Assembly: GCA_002328185.1 (NCBI GenBank) | Contig: DCWQ01000033.1 | Location: 61,285-125,284 of the forward strand | DNA from: Dehalococcoidia bacterium UBA2158 | GTDB taxonomy: Bacteria; Chloroflexota; Dehalococcoidia; Lucifugimonadales; UBA3495 | Length of the DNA stretch: 64,000 nucleotides | Direction: 5' to 3' | Made by a program: the position numbers and the translations under genes | The notes under the pieces: model-generated | Databases searched by the model: none | Seen by the model: only the letters and a program-made list of their open reading frames with translations | What the model was told of the DNA's origin: nothing | Shown: piece by piece, positions 43,427 through 53,188 of the stretch | Layout of the letters: each line of letters starts with the position of its first letter | Position numbering within the stretch: the stretch's first letter is position 1

Positions 43427-45019
43427 ATGTTTTTCGATTCACGGCGGTCCAACATCCTGGCCACCAACGGCATGGTCGCCACCAGCCAACCACTGGCCGC
43501 CACGACTGGTCTGCGCGTCTTGATGGAGGGTGGCAACGCGGTCGACGCCGCCATCGCCGCCGCCGCCGCGCTGAACGTGGTCGAGCCCATGTCCACCGGC
43601 GTGGGTGGAGACATGTTCGCACTGGTGTGGGACAACAAGGAAAAGAGCGTCCGCGCCCTGAACGGCAGCGGTCGCGCTCCCGCCGCCGCGAACATCGACG
43701 AACTCACCAGCAAAGGCCACCGGACCATGCCGGAGATTGGCGTCTATTCCGTGGCCACACCGGGCACCGTCCACGGATGGGAGACCCTGCTGGACTCCTG
43801 CGGCACCATGCCCCTCAGCAAGGTGCTGGGACCGGCCATCGACTACGCCGAAAACGGCTTCCCCGTTTCAGACATCATCTCTTTCCAGTGGCAACAGCAA
43901 CTGGGCAAGCTTTCCGCCTATCCATCCGGCTCCGAGATGCTGCCCAACGGCGGGACACCTTCCCAAGGCGATTTTGTGAAACTACCGACCTTGGCTTCCA
44001 CCCTGCGAGCCATCGCTGAAGGCGGCTCCGACGCGTTCTACAAGGGGCCGATAGCCGAGAAGACCGCGGCCTTCGTCCAGGAGCATGGCGGCTGGCTGGG
44101 CGTGGAAGACATGGCCACCCACAACTCCGACTGGGACGAGCCCATCGCTACCGATTACCGGGGCGTCACCTGCTGGGAATGCCCGCCCAACGGCCAGGGC
44201 ATCGCGGCCCTGGGGGCGCTGAATATCGCCGAGGGGTTCGACATCCGAGGCATGGGCGCTCAGTCTGCCGATGCCTACCACCACCTGATCGAAGCCATGA
44301 GATTGGGCTTCGCCGACGCCTTCCAATACGTCGCCGACCCGCGCAAGGCCAACGTGCCCATAGGCGAACTCACTTCCAAGGAGTTTGCCACGACCCGGCG
44401 GGCCTTGATGAATTCCAAGACCGCCATGGCCACCGTGCCCTACGGCCAGATACTGAACGGCTCGGACACGGTCTATATCAGCGTGGTCGACAAAGAGGGC
44501 AACGCCTGTTCCTTCATAAATAGCGTCTTCACTAACTTTGGTTCGGGCATGGTTGTCCCCGGCACCGGCATAGTCCTGCACAACCGGGCCTCCCTGTTCT
44601 CGCTGGATCCGAATCACGCCAACCACTTGGCGCCCCACAAGCGCCCGTACAACACGATCATACCCGGCATGGCCACCATCGGCGATGAGCTGCACCTCTC
44701 CTACGGTATGATGGGTGCGTTCATGCAGCCCCAGGGCCACCTGCAGTTGATCAGCAACATGGTGGATCACGACATGGACCCGCAGCAGGCTATCAACGCA
44801 CTGCGGTTCATGGTGGGCGACGACAATGTCATCCTGGAAGAGGGTCTCGACCCGACCGTCGCCCGGGACCTCCAGTCTCGAGGACACAAAGTAGGGCAGA
44901 TCACCGGCTACAACCGGGTGTCCATCGGCGGGGCACAGATGATTCAGCGTGACCCGGACACAGGAGTCCTGATCGGCGCTTCAGAACCCAGAAAAGACGG
45001 CTGTGCCGTCGGTTACTAA
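43427..45019 (+). CDS. Gamma-glutamyltransferase family protein
   Basis: A 530-residue Ntn hydrolase. The autoprocessing and catalytic threonine is probably T348 in GSDTVYISVVDKEGNACS, where GGTs usually have T-T-H-x-S-V-V-D; the second conserved Thr/His is changed to Val-Tyr. N-terminal GGNAVDAAIAAAAALNVVEP and STGVGGDMFALV are standard family segments. No signal peptide is visible, so it should act in the cytoplasm, unlike classical periplasmic GGT. Substrates might be gamma-glutamyl compounds or cephalosporin-like amides. Confidence 0.85.
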   Translation: MFFDSRRSNILATNGMVATSQPLAATTGLRVLMEGGNAVDAAIAAAAALNVVEPMSTGVGGDMFALVWDNKEKSVRALNGSGRAPAAANIDELTSKGHRTMPEIGVYSVATPGTVHGWETLLDSCGTMPLSKVLGPAIDYAENGFPVSDIISFQWQQQLGKLSAYPSGSEMLPNGGTPSQGDFVKLPTLASTLRAIAEGGSDAFYKGPIAEKTAAFVQEHGGWLGVEDMATHNSDWDEPIATDYRGVTCWECPPNGQGIAALGALNIAEGFDIRGMGAQSADAYHHLIEAMRLGFADAFQYVADPRKANVPIGELTSKEFATTRRALMNSKTAMATVPYGQILNGSDTVYISVVDKEGNACSFINSVFTNFGSGMVVPGTGIVLHNRASLFSLDPNHANHLAPHKRPYNTIIPGMATIGDELHLSYGMMGAFMQPQGHLQLISNMVDHDMDPQQAINALRFMVGDDNVILEEGLDPTVARDLQSRGHKVGQITGYNRVSIGGAQMIQRDPDTGVLIGASEPRKDGCAVGY

Positions 45020-45085
45020 GCGACTCACCGCGTTTCCGTATACACCGATTTAATCAGCACGATGGCAGACAAATAGGAGCGAATT

Positions 45086-46057
45086 ATGGCCCAGCAAAAA
45101 CCGGACCGGGGCTTTTACCAAAAATTTTTCCGGGATATCGATGTAGTCCACGGGCTACAGACCAAACCCGAAGACCGGGAATGGCTCCTGTCGACTCCCA
45201 AGGGCGACGTGAAGCAGTCGGACGTCGTTCTCTACCTGGGTTGCAACGTGCTCAGGACCACCCACATGATCCGCACCGTAACTGACATCTTCAAGCTGAT
45301 GGGCGTCAACTACGCGGCCGTCGGCGGCAAGACCTATTGCTGCGGCATCCAGCACTTCCAGCGGGGCGACGAGGCCGCCGGCCGGTCTGTTGCTGAAACT
45401 ACTGCCGCCAACTTCGAAAAGTTCAATCCAGAGCAGGTGGTCATGTGGTGCCCATCCTGCATCTATTTCTATGACGAAGTCATGGATATGCGGGAGAAGA
45501 GTTTCGATTTTAATCACGTGGCAGAGTTCCTGGTGGACAACATCGACAAACTGGACTTCAAGCCCCAGCCTGAAACCACCGTAGCCCTGCACTATCACAC
45601 TGGCCGGGCCCAGAGCGACGCCGAGGCCCGCAGCGCCCAGATCCTGCTCTCCAAGTTGCCTGGCGTAACCCTGATCGACTTGGGCACCGACGCCCGTTTC
45701 GGCCGCCACTGCACCCCCGCCGTGCGAGAAAAAATGGGGTCAGACGAGTGGGAGGGTATGGCCACCGAGTTCGTTGAAAAGGCCGTTGAGCAAGGCGCCG
45801 ACACCTTCGCCACCCTCTACCACGGCTGCCAGCGCCACATGTGCCGCTACGAGGCCGATTACCCGGTAAAGGTGGAGCACTACCTGACGGTAGTTGGCCG
45901 GGCTTTGGGCATCGAGCACGAAGACCTGCACAAGAAACACGTGCTCTCGGGCGACATCGACGCCATCATGGAAGAGACCAGCCCCTGCGCCGTAGCCAAC
46001 AACATCTCCCCCGAAGAAGCCCGCCTAACCATTGAAAAGAACTACGCCGTGCGGTAG
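45086..46057 (+). CDS. CCG-domain (HdrB-like) iron-sulfur protein
   Basis: A 323-residue protein with cysteine-rich CCG domains as in heterodisulfide reductase subunit B and GlpC/LutA. The first copy is intact: YLGCNVLRTTHM, KTYCCGIQHF and VMWCPSC. In the second copy the opening reads HYHTGRAQ instead of C-H-x-G-R, and a later cluster is LYHGCQRHMC with a CAVAN tail. Thus one of two possible metal sites may be altered. It is 66 bases after the GGT gene on the same strand, perhaps an electron carrier. Confidence 0.75.
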   Translation: MAQQKPDRGFYQKFFRDIDVVHGLQTKPEDREWLLSTPKGDVKQSDVVLYLGCNVLRTTHMIRTVTDIFKLMGVNYAAVGGKTYCCGIQHFQRGDEAAGRSVAETTAANFEKFNPEQVVMWCPSCIYFYDEVMDMREKSFDFNHVAEFLVDNIDKLDFKPQPETTVALHYHTGRAQSDAEARSAQILLSKLPGVTLIDLGTDARFGRHCTPAVREKMGSDEWEGMATEFVEKAVEQGADTFATLYHGCQRHMCRYEADYPVKVEHYLTVVGRALGIEHEDLHKKHVLSGDIDAIMEETSPCAVANNISPEEARLTIEKNYAVR

Positions 46058-46096
46058 GTAAGACCCTGACGTTCCACTAGGACTTGCGAAAGCCAA

Positions 46097-46304
46097 CCGT
46101 TCGTGGTGAGCTCCATCGAACCAACTACTATGCGTCAACCATGCCCTGCCAGGCATCCTTCGACGGGGCTCATGACGCACGGATGCGGATACGCACCGGT
46201 CACTTAAAGTCGGTTGTCAACAAGCTAATCATTCGTGGTGGCCCGTCGAACCATCTACCCCGCATCAACCATGTTCCACGATGCATCCTTCTACAAGTGC
46301 TCAG
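46097..46304. repeat. Degenerate direct repeat (two copies of about 78 bases)
   Basis: Copy A (about 46097-46174) and copy B (about 46228-46304) share CGTGGTG, TCGAACCA, the run GCATCAACCATG or GCGTCAACCATG, and GCATCCTTC in the same order. Both resemble the TTCGTGGTG-TCGAACC intergenic repeats of environmental bacteria. The element lies between the CCG protein and a convergent ABC exporter. I see no gene in this 280-base interval. Confidence 0.5.
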
Positions 46305-46333
46305 CACGAACGGTTGTTGCGAAACCAGTAACC

Positions 46334-48373
46334 CTACTCCTCCCAGGGCATCCTATCGTCGGCGGAGTGCGATCGGCGGCGCGGGCCGTCTGAGCCTCCG
46401 CTGGTCAGGGCCGGCTCTGGGCGTTCGGCGGTGCTGATGCTGCCGTCGCTGAAGATCACGCCATCCTCGCAGTAGGCCTCGATGCGCCCGCCGCCGTATT
46501 GCTCCCGGTAAAGGTTGGCGTACAACCCATCCTTGGCCAGCAGCTCGTTGTGGGGGCCATGCTCCACTATCCGGCCCCGGTCCACCACGTAAATAACATC
46601 CGCTGCGATGATGGTCGACAACCGATGGGCGATGACCATGGTGGTCCGGTCGCGCATCAGCGGCTGTAACGCCGATTGCACATAGCGCTCGCTCGCTGTG
46701 TCCAACGCCGACGTAGCCTCGTCCAGTATCAACACCCGGGGCTGATGCAAGATCACCCTGGCGATGGACAACCGCTGCCGCTCGCCGCCTGACAGCCGAA
46801 ACCCTCGCTCTCCCACCACCGTGTCGTAACCCTCGGGCATCTCCATAATCCGATCGTGGATGAAGGCCGCCTTCGCCGCCGCGATCATCTCGTCTCTACC
46901 TGCTCCAGGGCGAGCGTAGAGCAGGTTCTTCTCCATGGTGTCATGGAACAGATAACTGTCCTGGGTCACGAAGCCGATCACCGCCGCCAGGTCCACCTGC
47001 CTGATCTCTCTGACGTCCGTGCCGTCGATGGACACCGAGCCCTCTGTCACGTCGTAGAGCCGGGGCACTAGATAGGCCAAAGTTGTCTTGCCCGCACCGC
47101 TGGGGCCCACAAACGCAGCCAGTTGGCCCGGGGGGATGTTCAAGTTGACCCCGTCCAAAGCCCACATCCGGGACTCCGCTTCCAGTGCCCGGTCGTCGAC
47201 CTCGTCTTCCAATGCACCGTACGACCGGGCGTAATTCACCCGCACCGAGTCAAAGGTGATGCCGCCGGAGACCCGCTCCAGATCCAACGGAGCGGCTTCG
47301 GGAGAGTCTACGATGTCCTGCTTAAGGTCTAGGTAGCCGTAGATACGCTCGAACAGGGCCATCGACGACTGCAACTCCACTGACACCTGCAGCAGCCTAC
47401 CGACCGGGAAGTACAGGCGGCTCTGGAGCGTGGTGAAGGCAATGATTGTGCCCGCAGACACGGCGGAAGAACCATCTCCCGACATCAAGACTCCCGCCAG
47501 CAGGTAGATGAAGGCCGGTGATATGGACAGGAAGGTCATCACCACCGCAAAGAACGTATGGCCGATCATCTGTTGCCGCACCGCCAAGTCGGAGAGTTCC
47601 TGGTTGTGGCGGTGGAAATTATCCATCTCCTGGGTCTGGCGGCCGAACAATTTGGCCAGCATGATTCCCGACACCGACAGTGTCTCCTGGGTGATTGCCG
47701 TGACCTCAGCCATGGACCGCTGAGCGTCGGACGTGACCGCCCGCCGCTTCTTCCCAACGAACCGGGTCAGCGCAAAGAAGAAGGGCACCGTCGCCACGGC
47801 CACGATGGTCAATTGCCAGGACAGAATCAGCATGGCGACCAGGGTACTCAGGAATATCACGGTGTTGGAGAGAGTGTCTGTCAGGGTGCTGGTGACCACC
47901 GACTGGATTCCGCCCACGTCGTTGGAAATACGTGACTGAATCTCTCCGGTGCGGGTGCTGGTGAAGAATCCCAGGGACATACCTTGGAGGTGTGCATAGA
48001 CGCGGTCCCGCAGGTCGCGCATGACACTCTGACCTACGCTGTTGGTCATGTAAGTCTGAAGCACGCCCATGAGGCCGTTGGCGACGGCGATGGAGGTCAT
48101 GACCGCCGCTAAGATCCAGAGTAGCTTCATGTCGGGGCCGCCCGACGCCGGGAAAAGACCCGAGTCGAAAACCGTTCTGATGAGCAGCGGGTTGATCACG
48201 CCGATGCTGGCGGTGAGCAGTATCAGGATAGCAACCGAGATTATATAGAACCGGTATGGCTGAAAGAGCTGGATGGTCCGGCGCAACATTGGGCTGGACG
48301 GAGAAGGAAGACCCAATGAGTTTCTCTTGTCCACCGGCGGTTCCGGCACGACGCGGTGCATCATGGGGTCCAC
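46334..48373 (-). CDS. ABC exporter, fused membrane and ATPase domains
   Basis: A 679-residue half transporter. Six helices (about residues 35-320) precede the ATPase with Walker A GPSGAGKTT, signature LSGGERQRLSIARV, Walker B VLILDEATSALD and H-loop VIAHRLS. The type is MsbA/multidrug/lipid exporter. An odd acidic insertion (GALEDEVDDRALEAESRMW) lies ahead of the ATPase core, and the tail of about 50 residues is polar and Ser/Arg-rich. It probably works as a homodimer. The start is ATG 48373 or one near it. Confidence 0.88.
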   Translation of the reverse strand: MDPMMHRVVPEPPVDKRNSLGLPSPSSPMLRRTIQLFQPYRFYIISVAILILLTASIGVINPLLIRTVFDSGLFPASGGPDMKLLWILAAVMTSIAVANGLMGVLQTYMTNSVGQSVMRDLRDRVYAHLQGMSLGFFTSTRTGEIQSRISNDVGGIQSVVTSTLTDTLSNTVIFLSTLVAMLILSWQLTIVAVATVPFFFALTRFVGKKRRAVTSDAQRSMAEVTAITQETLSVSGIMLAKLFGRQTQEMDNFHRHNQELSDLAVRQQMIGHTFFAVVMTFLSISPAFIYLLAGVLMSGDGSSAVSAGTIIAFTTLQSRLYFPVGRLLQVSVELQSSMALFERIYGYLDLKQDIVDSPEAAPLDLERVSGGITFDSVRVNYARSYGALEDEVDDRALEAESRMWALDGVNLNIPPGQLAAFVGPSGAGKTTLAYLVPRLYDVTEGSVSIDGTDVREIRQVDLAAVIGFVTQDSYLFHDTMEKNLLYARPGAGRDEMIAAAKAAFIHDRIMEMPEGYDTVVGERGFRLSGGERQRLSIARVILHQPRVLILDEATSALDTASERYVQSALQPLMRDRTTMVIAHRLSTIIAADVIYVVDRGRIVEHGPHNELLAKDGLYANLYREQYGGGRIEAYCEDGVIFSDGSISTAERPEPALTSGGSDGPRRRSHSADDRMPWEE

Positions 48374-48488
48374 CTATCATTTCAAGCGACACGGGTGCGC
48401 CGCGAATTCTTTGGTTCGGAAGAGGCAGAACCAGTTTACCATTCGAGTGCTGAAGGGTACGGATATGACTGGCGGAGGGGCGCGGAAA

Positions 48489-48582
48489 TTCCCCTTTACG
48501 AAAGGGGAAAGCTGTAAGCATTCAACGCGGTTGGTTTATCCAGCCAACTTCGAAAAGACAAAAATCCCCCTTCGTAAGGGGG
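48489..48582. repeat. Two palindromic repeats upstream of the ABC exporter
   Basis: TTCCCCTTT-ACG-AAAGGGGAA (48489-48509, perfect 9-bp stem) and CCCCCTTCGTAAGGGGG (48566-48582) are short members of the family best seen at 40142. They sit between the divergent-end region of the exporter gene and the LLM gene ending at 48606. The second may act as a terminator for that LLM gene. Confidence 0.6.
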
Positions 48583-48605
48583 TTGGGGGGGTCGCCTCCG
48601 CCTCC

Positions 48606-49736
48606 CTACCAGTCTCTAATCACCGGCAGCACCTCTTTGCCGAACAGCCCGATGTTGGCCATGGTGGCTTCGTGGTCCATCTTGGACTCCTGGCCGTACA
48701 TGATCAGGTGCCCCATCCCCAGCCGGTCATGGATGTACTCCAACTTCTCCAGCACTGTGTCCGGGGTGCCGCAGACGATGTGGTAATTCTCTTTCAGTTC
48801 CTCGAAGCTCTGTTGGCCCAAAGGCACTGCGTTCCGGCGTCCCGCCACCGCCGTCGCGGCGGTCGAGCGGTAGCCTACCGGGTTCATGTATTCCCTGGGT
48901 CCCCGGGTAGTTGCTCCCATGCGCCAAAGGAAATGCTTGGCCTGCTCGTCTGCCTTCTCCTGGGTATCGGCCACATAGCAGCAGAGCAGGTAGCCGAAAT
49001 TGTCCTTGTTGGGCTTGTTGCCAGCCGCAACCGAAGCTTTCCGGTACATATCGAACAACTCGAGTGTGACGTCCAGGGCAGTCAAGAACGCCACATAGGT
49101 GTAACCATGCGCGCCGGCCCACTCGGCAGTCTCGGGGCTGGACGTGCCGGGCACCCAGATCGGCGGATGCGGCTTCTGCACCGGCATCATCCACGGGTTC
49201 ACCACCCGGTAATTGTAGTGCTTGCCCTCCCAGCGGAAGGGGCCTGGTGTAGTCCAGGTCTTGACCAGCAGGTCGTGGCACTCCTCGAACCGCTCCCGGT
49301 TCTCGGTGGGGTTGATGTTAGTGGAGACGGTCTCCACCCCCGTGCCCCGGACCATACCCGAGATCACCCGGCCTCCCGAGATCACGTCGATCATGGCGAT
49401 CTCTTCGGCCAGACGCACCGGGTTCTCATGGATGGGCAGGATGTTGCCCAGCAGCAGAATTTTGGCCTGCTTAGTTATCCGGGCCAGGACCGATGCTGTC
49501 AGGTTGCACGATGCGTTCATGCAGGACGGGGTAGTGTGGTGCTCATTGACCATGATGCCGTGGTAGCCGAGTTCGTCCGCGTACTGACACTCATCGAAGT
49601 ACCGCTTGAACAGGTCGCTAGCCGTTTGGGGATCGAACAGGTTGTTGGGAAAAGTAAGCCTCAGGGAAGGATACTTTTCCGCTTCTTCGTCAGGGTACTC
49701 ATGGTAGGGAAATTCGCTGAAGTAGTAGACATTCAT
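48606..49736 (-). CDS. LLM-class flavin monooxygenase
   Basis: A 376-residue luciferase-like protein. NVYYFSEFPYHEYPDEE at the start, GIMVNEHHTTPSC, LLGNILPIHENPVRLAEE and VISGMVRGTGVET place it in the bacterial luciferase-like monooxygenase group that works on small organic substrates with reduced flavin. It is one of four LLM paralogues. Close palindromes on both sides suggest it is a single-gene transcript. Confidence 0.85.
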   Translation of the reverse strand: MNVYYFSEFPYHEYPDEEAEKYPSLRLTFPNNLFDPQTASDLFKRYFDECQYADELGYHGIMVNEHHTTPSCMNASCNLTASVLARITKQAKILLLGNILPIHENPVRLAEEIAMIDVISGGRVISGMVRGTGVETVSTNINPTENRERFEECHDLLVKTWTTPGPFRWEGKHYNYRVVNPWMMPVQKPHPPIWVPGTSSPETAEWAGAHGYTYVAFLTALDVTLELFDMYRKASVAAGNKPNKDNFGYLLCCYVADTQEKADEQAKHFLWRMGATTRGPREYMNPVGYRSTAATAVAGRRNAVPLGQQSFEELKENYHIVCGTPDTVLEKLEYIHDRLGMGHLIMYGQESKMDHEATMANIGLFGKEVLPVIRDW

Positions 49737-49779
49737 GGGGTTGGGTGGTTCTCCTAAAATTGGTTTTTGGAGGAGTACG

Positions 49780-49905
49780 AAATCCCCCTTAGTCCCGCTT
49801 TATAAAAGGGGGAGCCAGCACTTGTTTCTCAAGTTCGGCAGGCAGAACAAACCGTGACTATCGGAAGACTGAGCCCCTCTTTCGTAAAGGGGAGTTGGGG
49901 GATTT
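49780..49905. repeat. Pair of C-run palindromes flanking a short spacer
   Basis: AAATCCCCCTTAG (49780 on) with AAAAGGGGGA near 49805, and CCCCTCTTTCGTAAAGGGG (49873-49891) followed by a GGGGGATTT end at 49897-49905, are degenerate copies of the 40142 palindrome. They lie in opposite sense about 70 bases apart, between the LLM gene and acs. As a pair they could form one larger hairpin. Confidence 0.5.
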
Positions 49906-49911
49906 CGCCCC

Positions 49912-51840
49912 TTACTCCTCTAACGTCGTAATATCTCCCGGGTCTAACCCCAGCTCGTTGGCTTTCAGCAGGCGGCGCATTATCTTGCCGGAGCGGGTCT
50001 TGGGCAGGACCGGCATGAAGTCGATCTCCGCGGGGACAGCGATAGGACCTAGTTCTTCGCGCACGTGCAGTTTTAGGGCCGCCACTATCTCTTCCGACGG
50101 ATCTTGGCCCATGCGCAGGGTCACAAAAGCCTTGATGACCTCGCCGCGCAGCTCGTCTGGTATGCCGATGACGGCTGCCTCCGCCACCGCGGCATTCGAG
50201 ACCAAGGCGCTCTCGACCTCGGCGGAACCGATGCGGTGCCCGGCAACGTTCAGCACGTCGTCGGCCCGGCCCACCACCATGTAGTAGCCGTCGGCGTCGC
50301 GCAGGGCCACGTCGCCGGTCAGATAAACGCCGGGGATGGTGTTCCAGTCCTTGGCCTGACGCTCCGGGTCTCCGAACACAGTCCGATAGAAATGGGGGAA
50401 GGGCTTCTTGATCACCAGTAGCCCGCCCTTGTCCGGCTCCGTGATTGGCACTCCCTCACGGTCCACGATGTCCAATTCAGCCCCAGGCATGGCAACGCCC
50501 ACCCGGCCCGGCCTGACTGGGATGGTCGCGGGGGTGCCCAGGCAGGGGCCGCCGGTCTCAGTCTGCCACCAGTTGTCGACGATATGGCCCCACTCGCCGT
50601 TGCCGCAGATGAACTCGTAGGTCCACTTCAGCGCCTCCGGGTTCAGGGGCTCGCCGGCGCAGGTCAAGAACCGCAGCGACGTTAGGTCATGTTTCTTGGG
50701 GTACTCCTCGCCGTAGCGCATCAGCATGCGTAGGAGCGTGGGCGCGGTGAACATCACATTCACGCCATACTTCTCGATGGTCTCGTAAAAAACCCCGGGG
50801 TCCGGGTGATCGATGGCCCCCTCACGGAAAACCGTGGTCGCCCCGGCAACCAACGGCGCATAGACTATGTAGCTGTGGCCGACGACCCAGCCAATGTCCG
50901 AGGTGCACCAGAAAACGTCGTCGTCTTTCACATCCCAGAATGTCTTGAAATGGTAATAGGTGCCCACCATGTAGCCGCCGTGGACGTGGAGCACGCCCTT
51001 GGGAGTGCCGGTGGTGCCGCTGGTGTAGAGGACGTACAGCGGGTCCTCGGAGTCCATCTCCTCAGCCGGACAGTGGATGCTGCTCTCAGCCATCAGTTGG
51101 TCGAAGTCGACATCTCTTGGTTGGGGGTTCTCTGGGGCACCTTTGCGACTCCAGACAACCACGTGTTCCACCAGGTCCAGGTCCTTCACTGTTTCGTCAG
51201 TGATGCCCTTCAGGTCGACCACGTTGCCTCGCCGATAGCCGACATCAGCGGTGATCACGACCTTCGCCTGGGCGTCCTGGATCCTTCCCCGCAGCGAGCC
51301 CACGCTGAAGCCGGCGTAGACCACGCTGTGCACAGCACCGATACGGGCGCAGGCCAGCATGGCGATAGCGCCCTCGGGCGAGAGGGGCATGTAGATGACC
51401 ACCCGATCGCCCTTCTTCACGCCCAACGACTTCAGGCCGTTGGCGAACCGATTGACCATCTGGGCAAGGCGGCCATAAGTGAAAACCCGCTCCGAGCCAT
51501 CCTCGCCCAGAAAGATGAACGCAGCTTTGTTCTTATTGCCATTGGTCAGGTGCCGGTCCAGGGCGTTGGCGGTGATGTTGCACTTGCCGCCCAGGAACCA
51601 CTTGAAGGTCGGGTAGGTCCATTCAAAGACCTGGTTCCAAGGCTTGAACCAGTCCAGCTCTTTGGCCACTCGTTCCCAGAACGCCTCCGGGTTATCCACG
51701 GAGTCCTTGTAGGCGGCGGCGTGGTCTTGGAGGAAAGCCTGTTGCACCAGGCCCAGAGGCGGCATAATCTGGCCGGTCTCCCGAAGTAGATGGTCGATCT
51801 GTCCTTGTTGGACCATTTCGAGCTCCTCAGCTGTCAGCAT
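49912..51840 (-). CDS. acs: Acetyl-CoA synthetase
   Basis: A 642-residue AMP-forming ligase of full length. The adenylation loop YTSGTTGTPKGVLH, the core VDNWWQTETGGP, and the C-terminal KTRSGKIMRRLL with the acetylatable lysine are all present. It makes acetyl-CoA from acetate and ATP. It is transcribed alone between two LLM genes; no acetyltransferase regulator is adjacent. Confidence 0.93.
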   Translation of the reverse strand: MLTAEELEMVQQGQIDHLLRETGQIMPPLGLVQQAFLQDHAAAYKDSVDNPEAFWERVAKELDWFKPWNQVFEWTYPTFKWFLGGKCNITANALDRHLTNGNKNKAAFIFLGEDGSERVFTYGRLAQMVNRFANGLKSLGVKKGDRVVIYMPLSPEGAIAMLACARIGAVHSVVYAGFSVGSLRGRIQDAQAKVVITADVGYRRGNVVDLKGITDETVKDLDLVEHVVVWSRKGAPENPQPRDVDFDQLMAESSIHCPAEEMDSEDPLYVLYTSGTTGTPKGVLHVHGGYMVGTYYHFKTFWDVKDDDVFWCTSDIGWVVGHSYIVYAPLVAGATTVFREGAIDHPDPGVFYETIEKYGVNVMFTAPTLLRMLMRYGEEYPKKHDLTSLRFLTCAGEPLNPEALKWTYEFICGNGEWGHIVDNWWQTETGGPCLGTPATIPVRPGRVGVAMPGAELDIVDREGVPITEPDKGGLLVIKKPFPHFYRTVFGDPERQAKDWNTIPGVYLTGDVALRDADGYYMVVGRADDVLNVAGHRIGSAEVESALVSNAAVAEAAVIGIPDELRGEVIKAFVTLRMGQDPSEEIVAALKLHVREELGPIAVPAEIDFMPVLPKTRSGKIMRRLLKANELGLDPGDITTLEE

Positions 51841-51915
51841 TCAGCCGTCAGCTATTTTTTACGCCCATAGGGCGTCGATTTCCCTTGCTCGCTGAGCGCA
51901 GAGCGCTGACAGCTA

Positions 51916-52962
51916 TCAAAATTTCGGCATGACCTCTTCGGCAAATAACTTCATCGAACGCATTACTTTATCGTGCTCGATGCTACCGTATGAAAAGTGC
52001 GCAGTATAGTACTGCACATTGTGTAGGTCGCGCAGTCCTTTGATGCGTTCCACCACGTGCTCCGGAGTCCCGAAATAGGCGGTGGATTTCAGCCGCAGCT
52101 CATAACTTGGTGGGTCTTCTGGCCGGGTCTTCTTCCAGTTATCCAGGTCCGCGTAGATCTCGCTGCCTCCTTTGAGAGTGCGGCGGTATCCGTTCAGGTC
52201 GGCGACCCAGTCCATGGCTTCTTGAGGGTCCTTCTCAGCGGTTTTCTGGTCTTCGGCGACGTAAGTAACCCGGAAGAACGGCATGTCGGCCCACTGGGGT
52301 TCTACGCCGGCCTCTGCGCACCTAGCAGCATACAGGTCGCGTAGGCCCAGCACGTCTTCGTCCGGGGTGTTGGCGCTGGTTAGGATGGGCAGGCCGCGAG
52401 ACACGGCGTCGTCGATGGTGCCGGGTGTCCGTGAGACCGCCAGGTACAAGGGAGGATGGGGCTTCTGGATGGGAGTGGGCGCGATGGTCAGGTCGTCCAC
52501 CTGGTAGTGGTCGCCGTGGTAGGTGAAACCTGGGGTGCCCCAGAGCCCTAAGATGATGTCGACGATCTCGTTGAACCGTTGGGTCCTAGTCTCATAGTCC
52601 ACCTTGAAGTTGGCGTATTCGTAGACCACCTGGCCGCGGCCGATGCCAAAGTCCAGGCGGCCGTCGCTCAGCAGGTCCATCATGGCCGTCTCTTCCGCCA
52701 TGAAAACCGGGTCATGGAAGTTGAGCACGCTCACCCCGGTGCCGATGCGAATATTCTTGGTTTGGCCGGCCACGTAGGTGGCCAGCGGCAGGGCTGAAGG
52801 GACAATTCCGAAGCGAGTGAAATGGTGTTCAGCCAACCATACGGACTCGAATCCTAACTCCTCTGCATACTGGATCTGTTCGACCATCTCGTGGAATATC
52901 CGGCCCTGGTGGGAGGGGTCCCACTGAGGCCAGGAAGGAAGCACAAACATGCCGAATTTCAT
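51916..52962 (-). CDS. LLM-class flavin monooxygenase
   Basis: A 348-residue luciferase-like protein. FGMFVLPSWPQWDPSHQGR, SVWLAEHHFTRFG, GTGVSVLNFHDPVFMAEET and FGIGRGQVVYEY match the FMNH2-dependent group, close to the paralogue at 48606 but not identical to it. The 75 bases between it and acs hold CAGCTGTCAGC-type short repeats. Confidence 0.85.
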   Translation of the reverse strand: MKFGMFVLPSWPQWDPSHQGRIFHEMVEQIQYAEELGFESVWLAEHHFTRFGIVPSALPLATYVAGQTKNIRIGTGVSVLNFHDPVFMAEETAMMDLLSDGRLDFGIGRGQVVYEYANFKVDYETRTQRFNEIVDIILGLWGTPGFTYHGDHYQVDDLTIAPTPIQKPHPPLYLAVSRTPGTIDDAVSRGLPILTSANTPDEDVLGLRDLYAARCAEAGVEPQWADMPFFRVTYVAEDQKTAEKDPQEAMDWVADLNGYRRTLKGGSEIYADLDNWKKTRPEDPPSYELRLKSTAYFGTPEHVVERIKGLRDLHNVQYYTAHFSYGSIEHDKVMRSMKLFAEEVMPKF

Positions 52963-53103
52963 GAATCGTGGAGGCTCCGGTGCGACAGACAGCGCAGGTC
53001 CGCCAGTGTTGATTATGGGTCGCCCTATTCTAACTGCCCCTTAGTATCGCGGCAAGGCGGGTGTAGCCTCGTGAACGGCACCCGAGCCTGCGCCTGACCA
53101 GTA

Positions 53104-53132
53104 TTGACCAGCAAAACGACATAACCTACAAT
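53104..53132 (+). promoter_or_regulatory. Sigma-70-type promoter of the TGA-containing rhodanese
   Basis: TTGACC (53104-53109), a 17-base spacer and TACAAT (53127-53132) form a near-consensus promoter about 55 bases before ATG 53189. AGGAGG at 53179-53184 gives a strong ribosome site. A well-kept promoter argues that the gene is expressed, not decayed. Confidence 0.65.
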
Positions 53133-53188
53133 TTGCTGGCTAAATTGCGTGACCGTAACTGCCAGGCCGAAGGGGCCTAGGAGGAATC

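Noticed and set aside
46084..46437. Open frame of 117 codons on the plus strand
   Set aside because: It spans a degenerate direct repeat and the antisense of the ABC exporter end; no family resemblance and no ribosome site.
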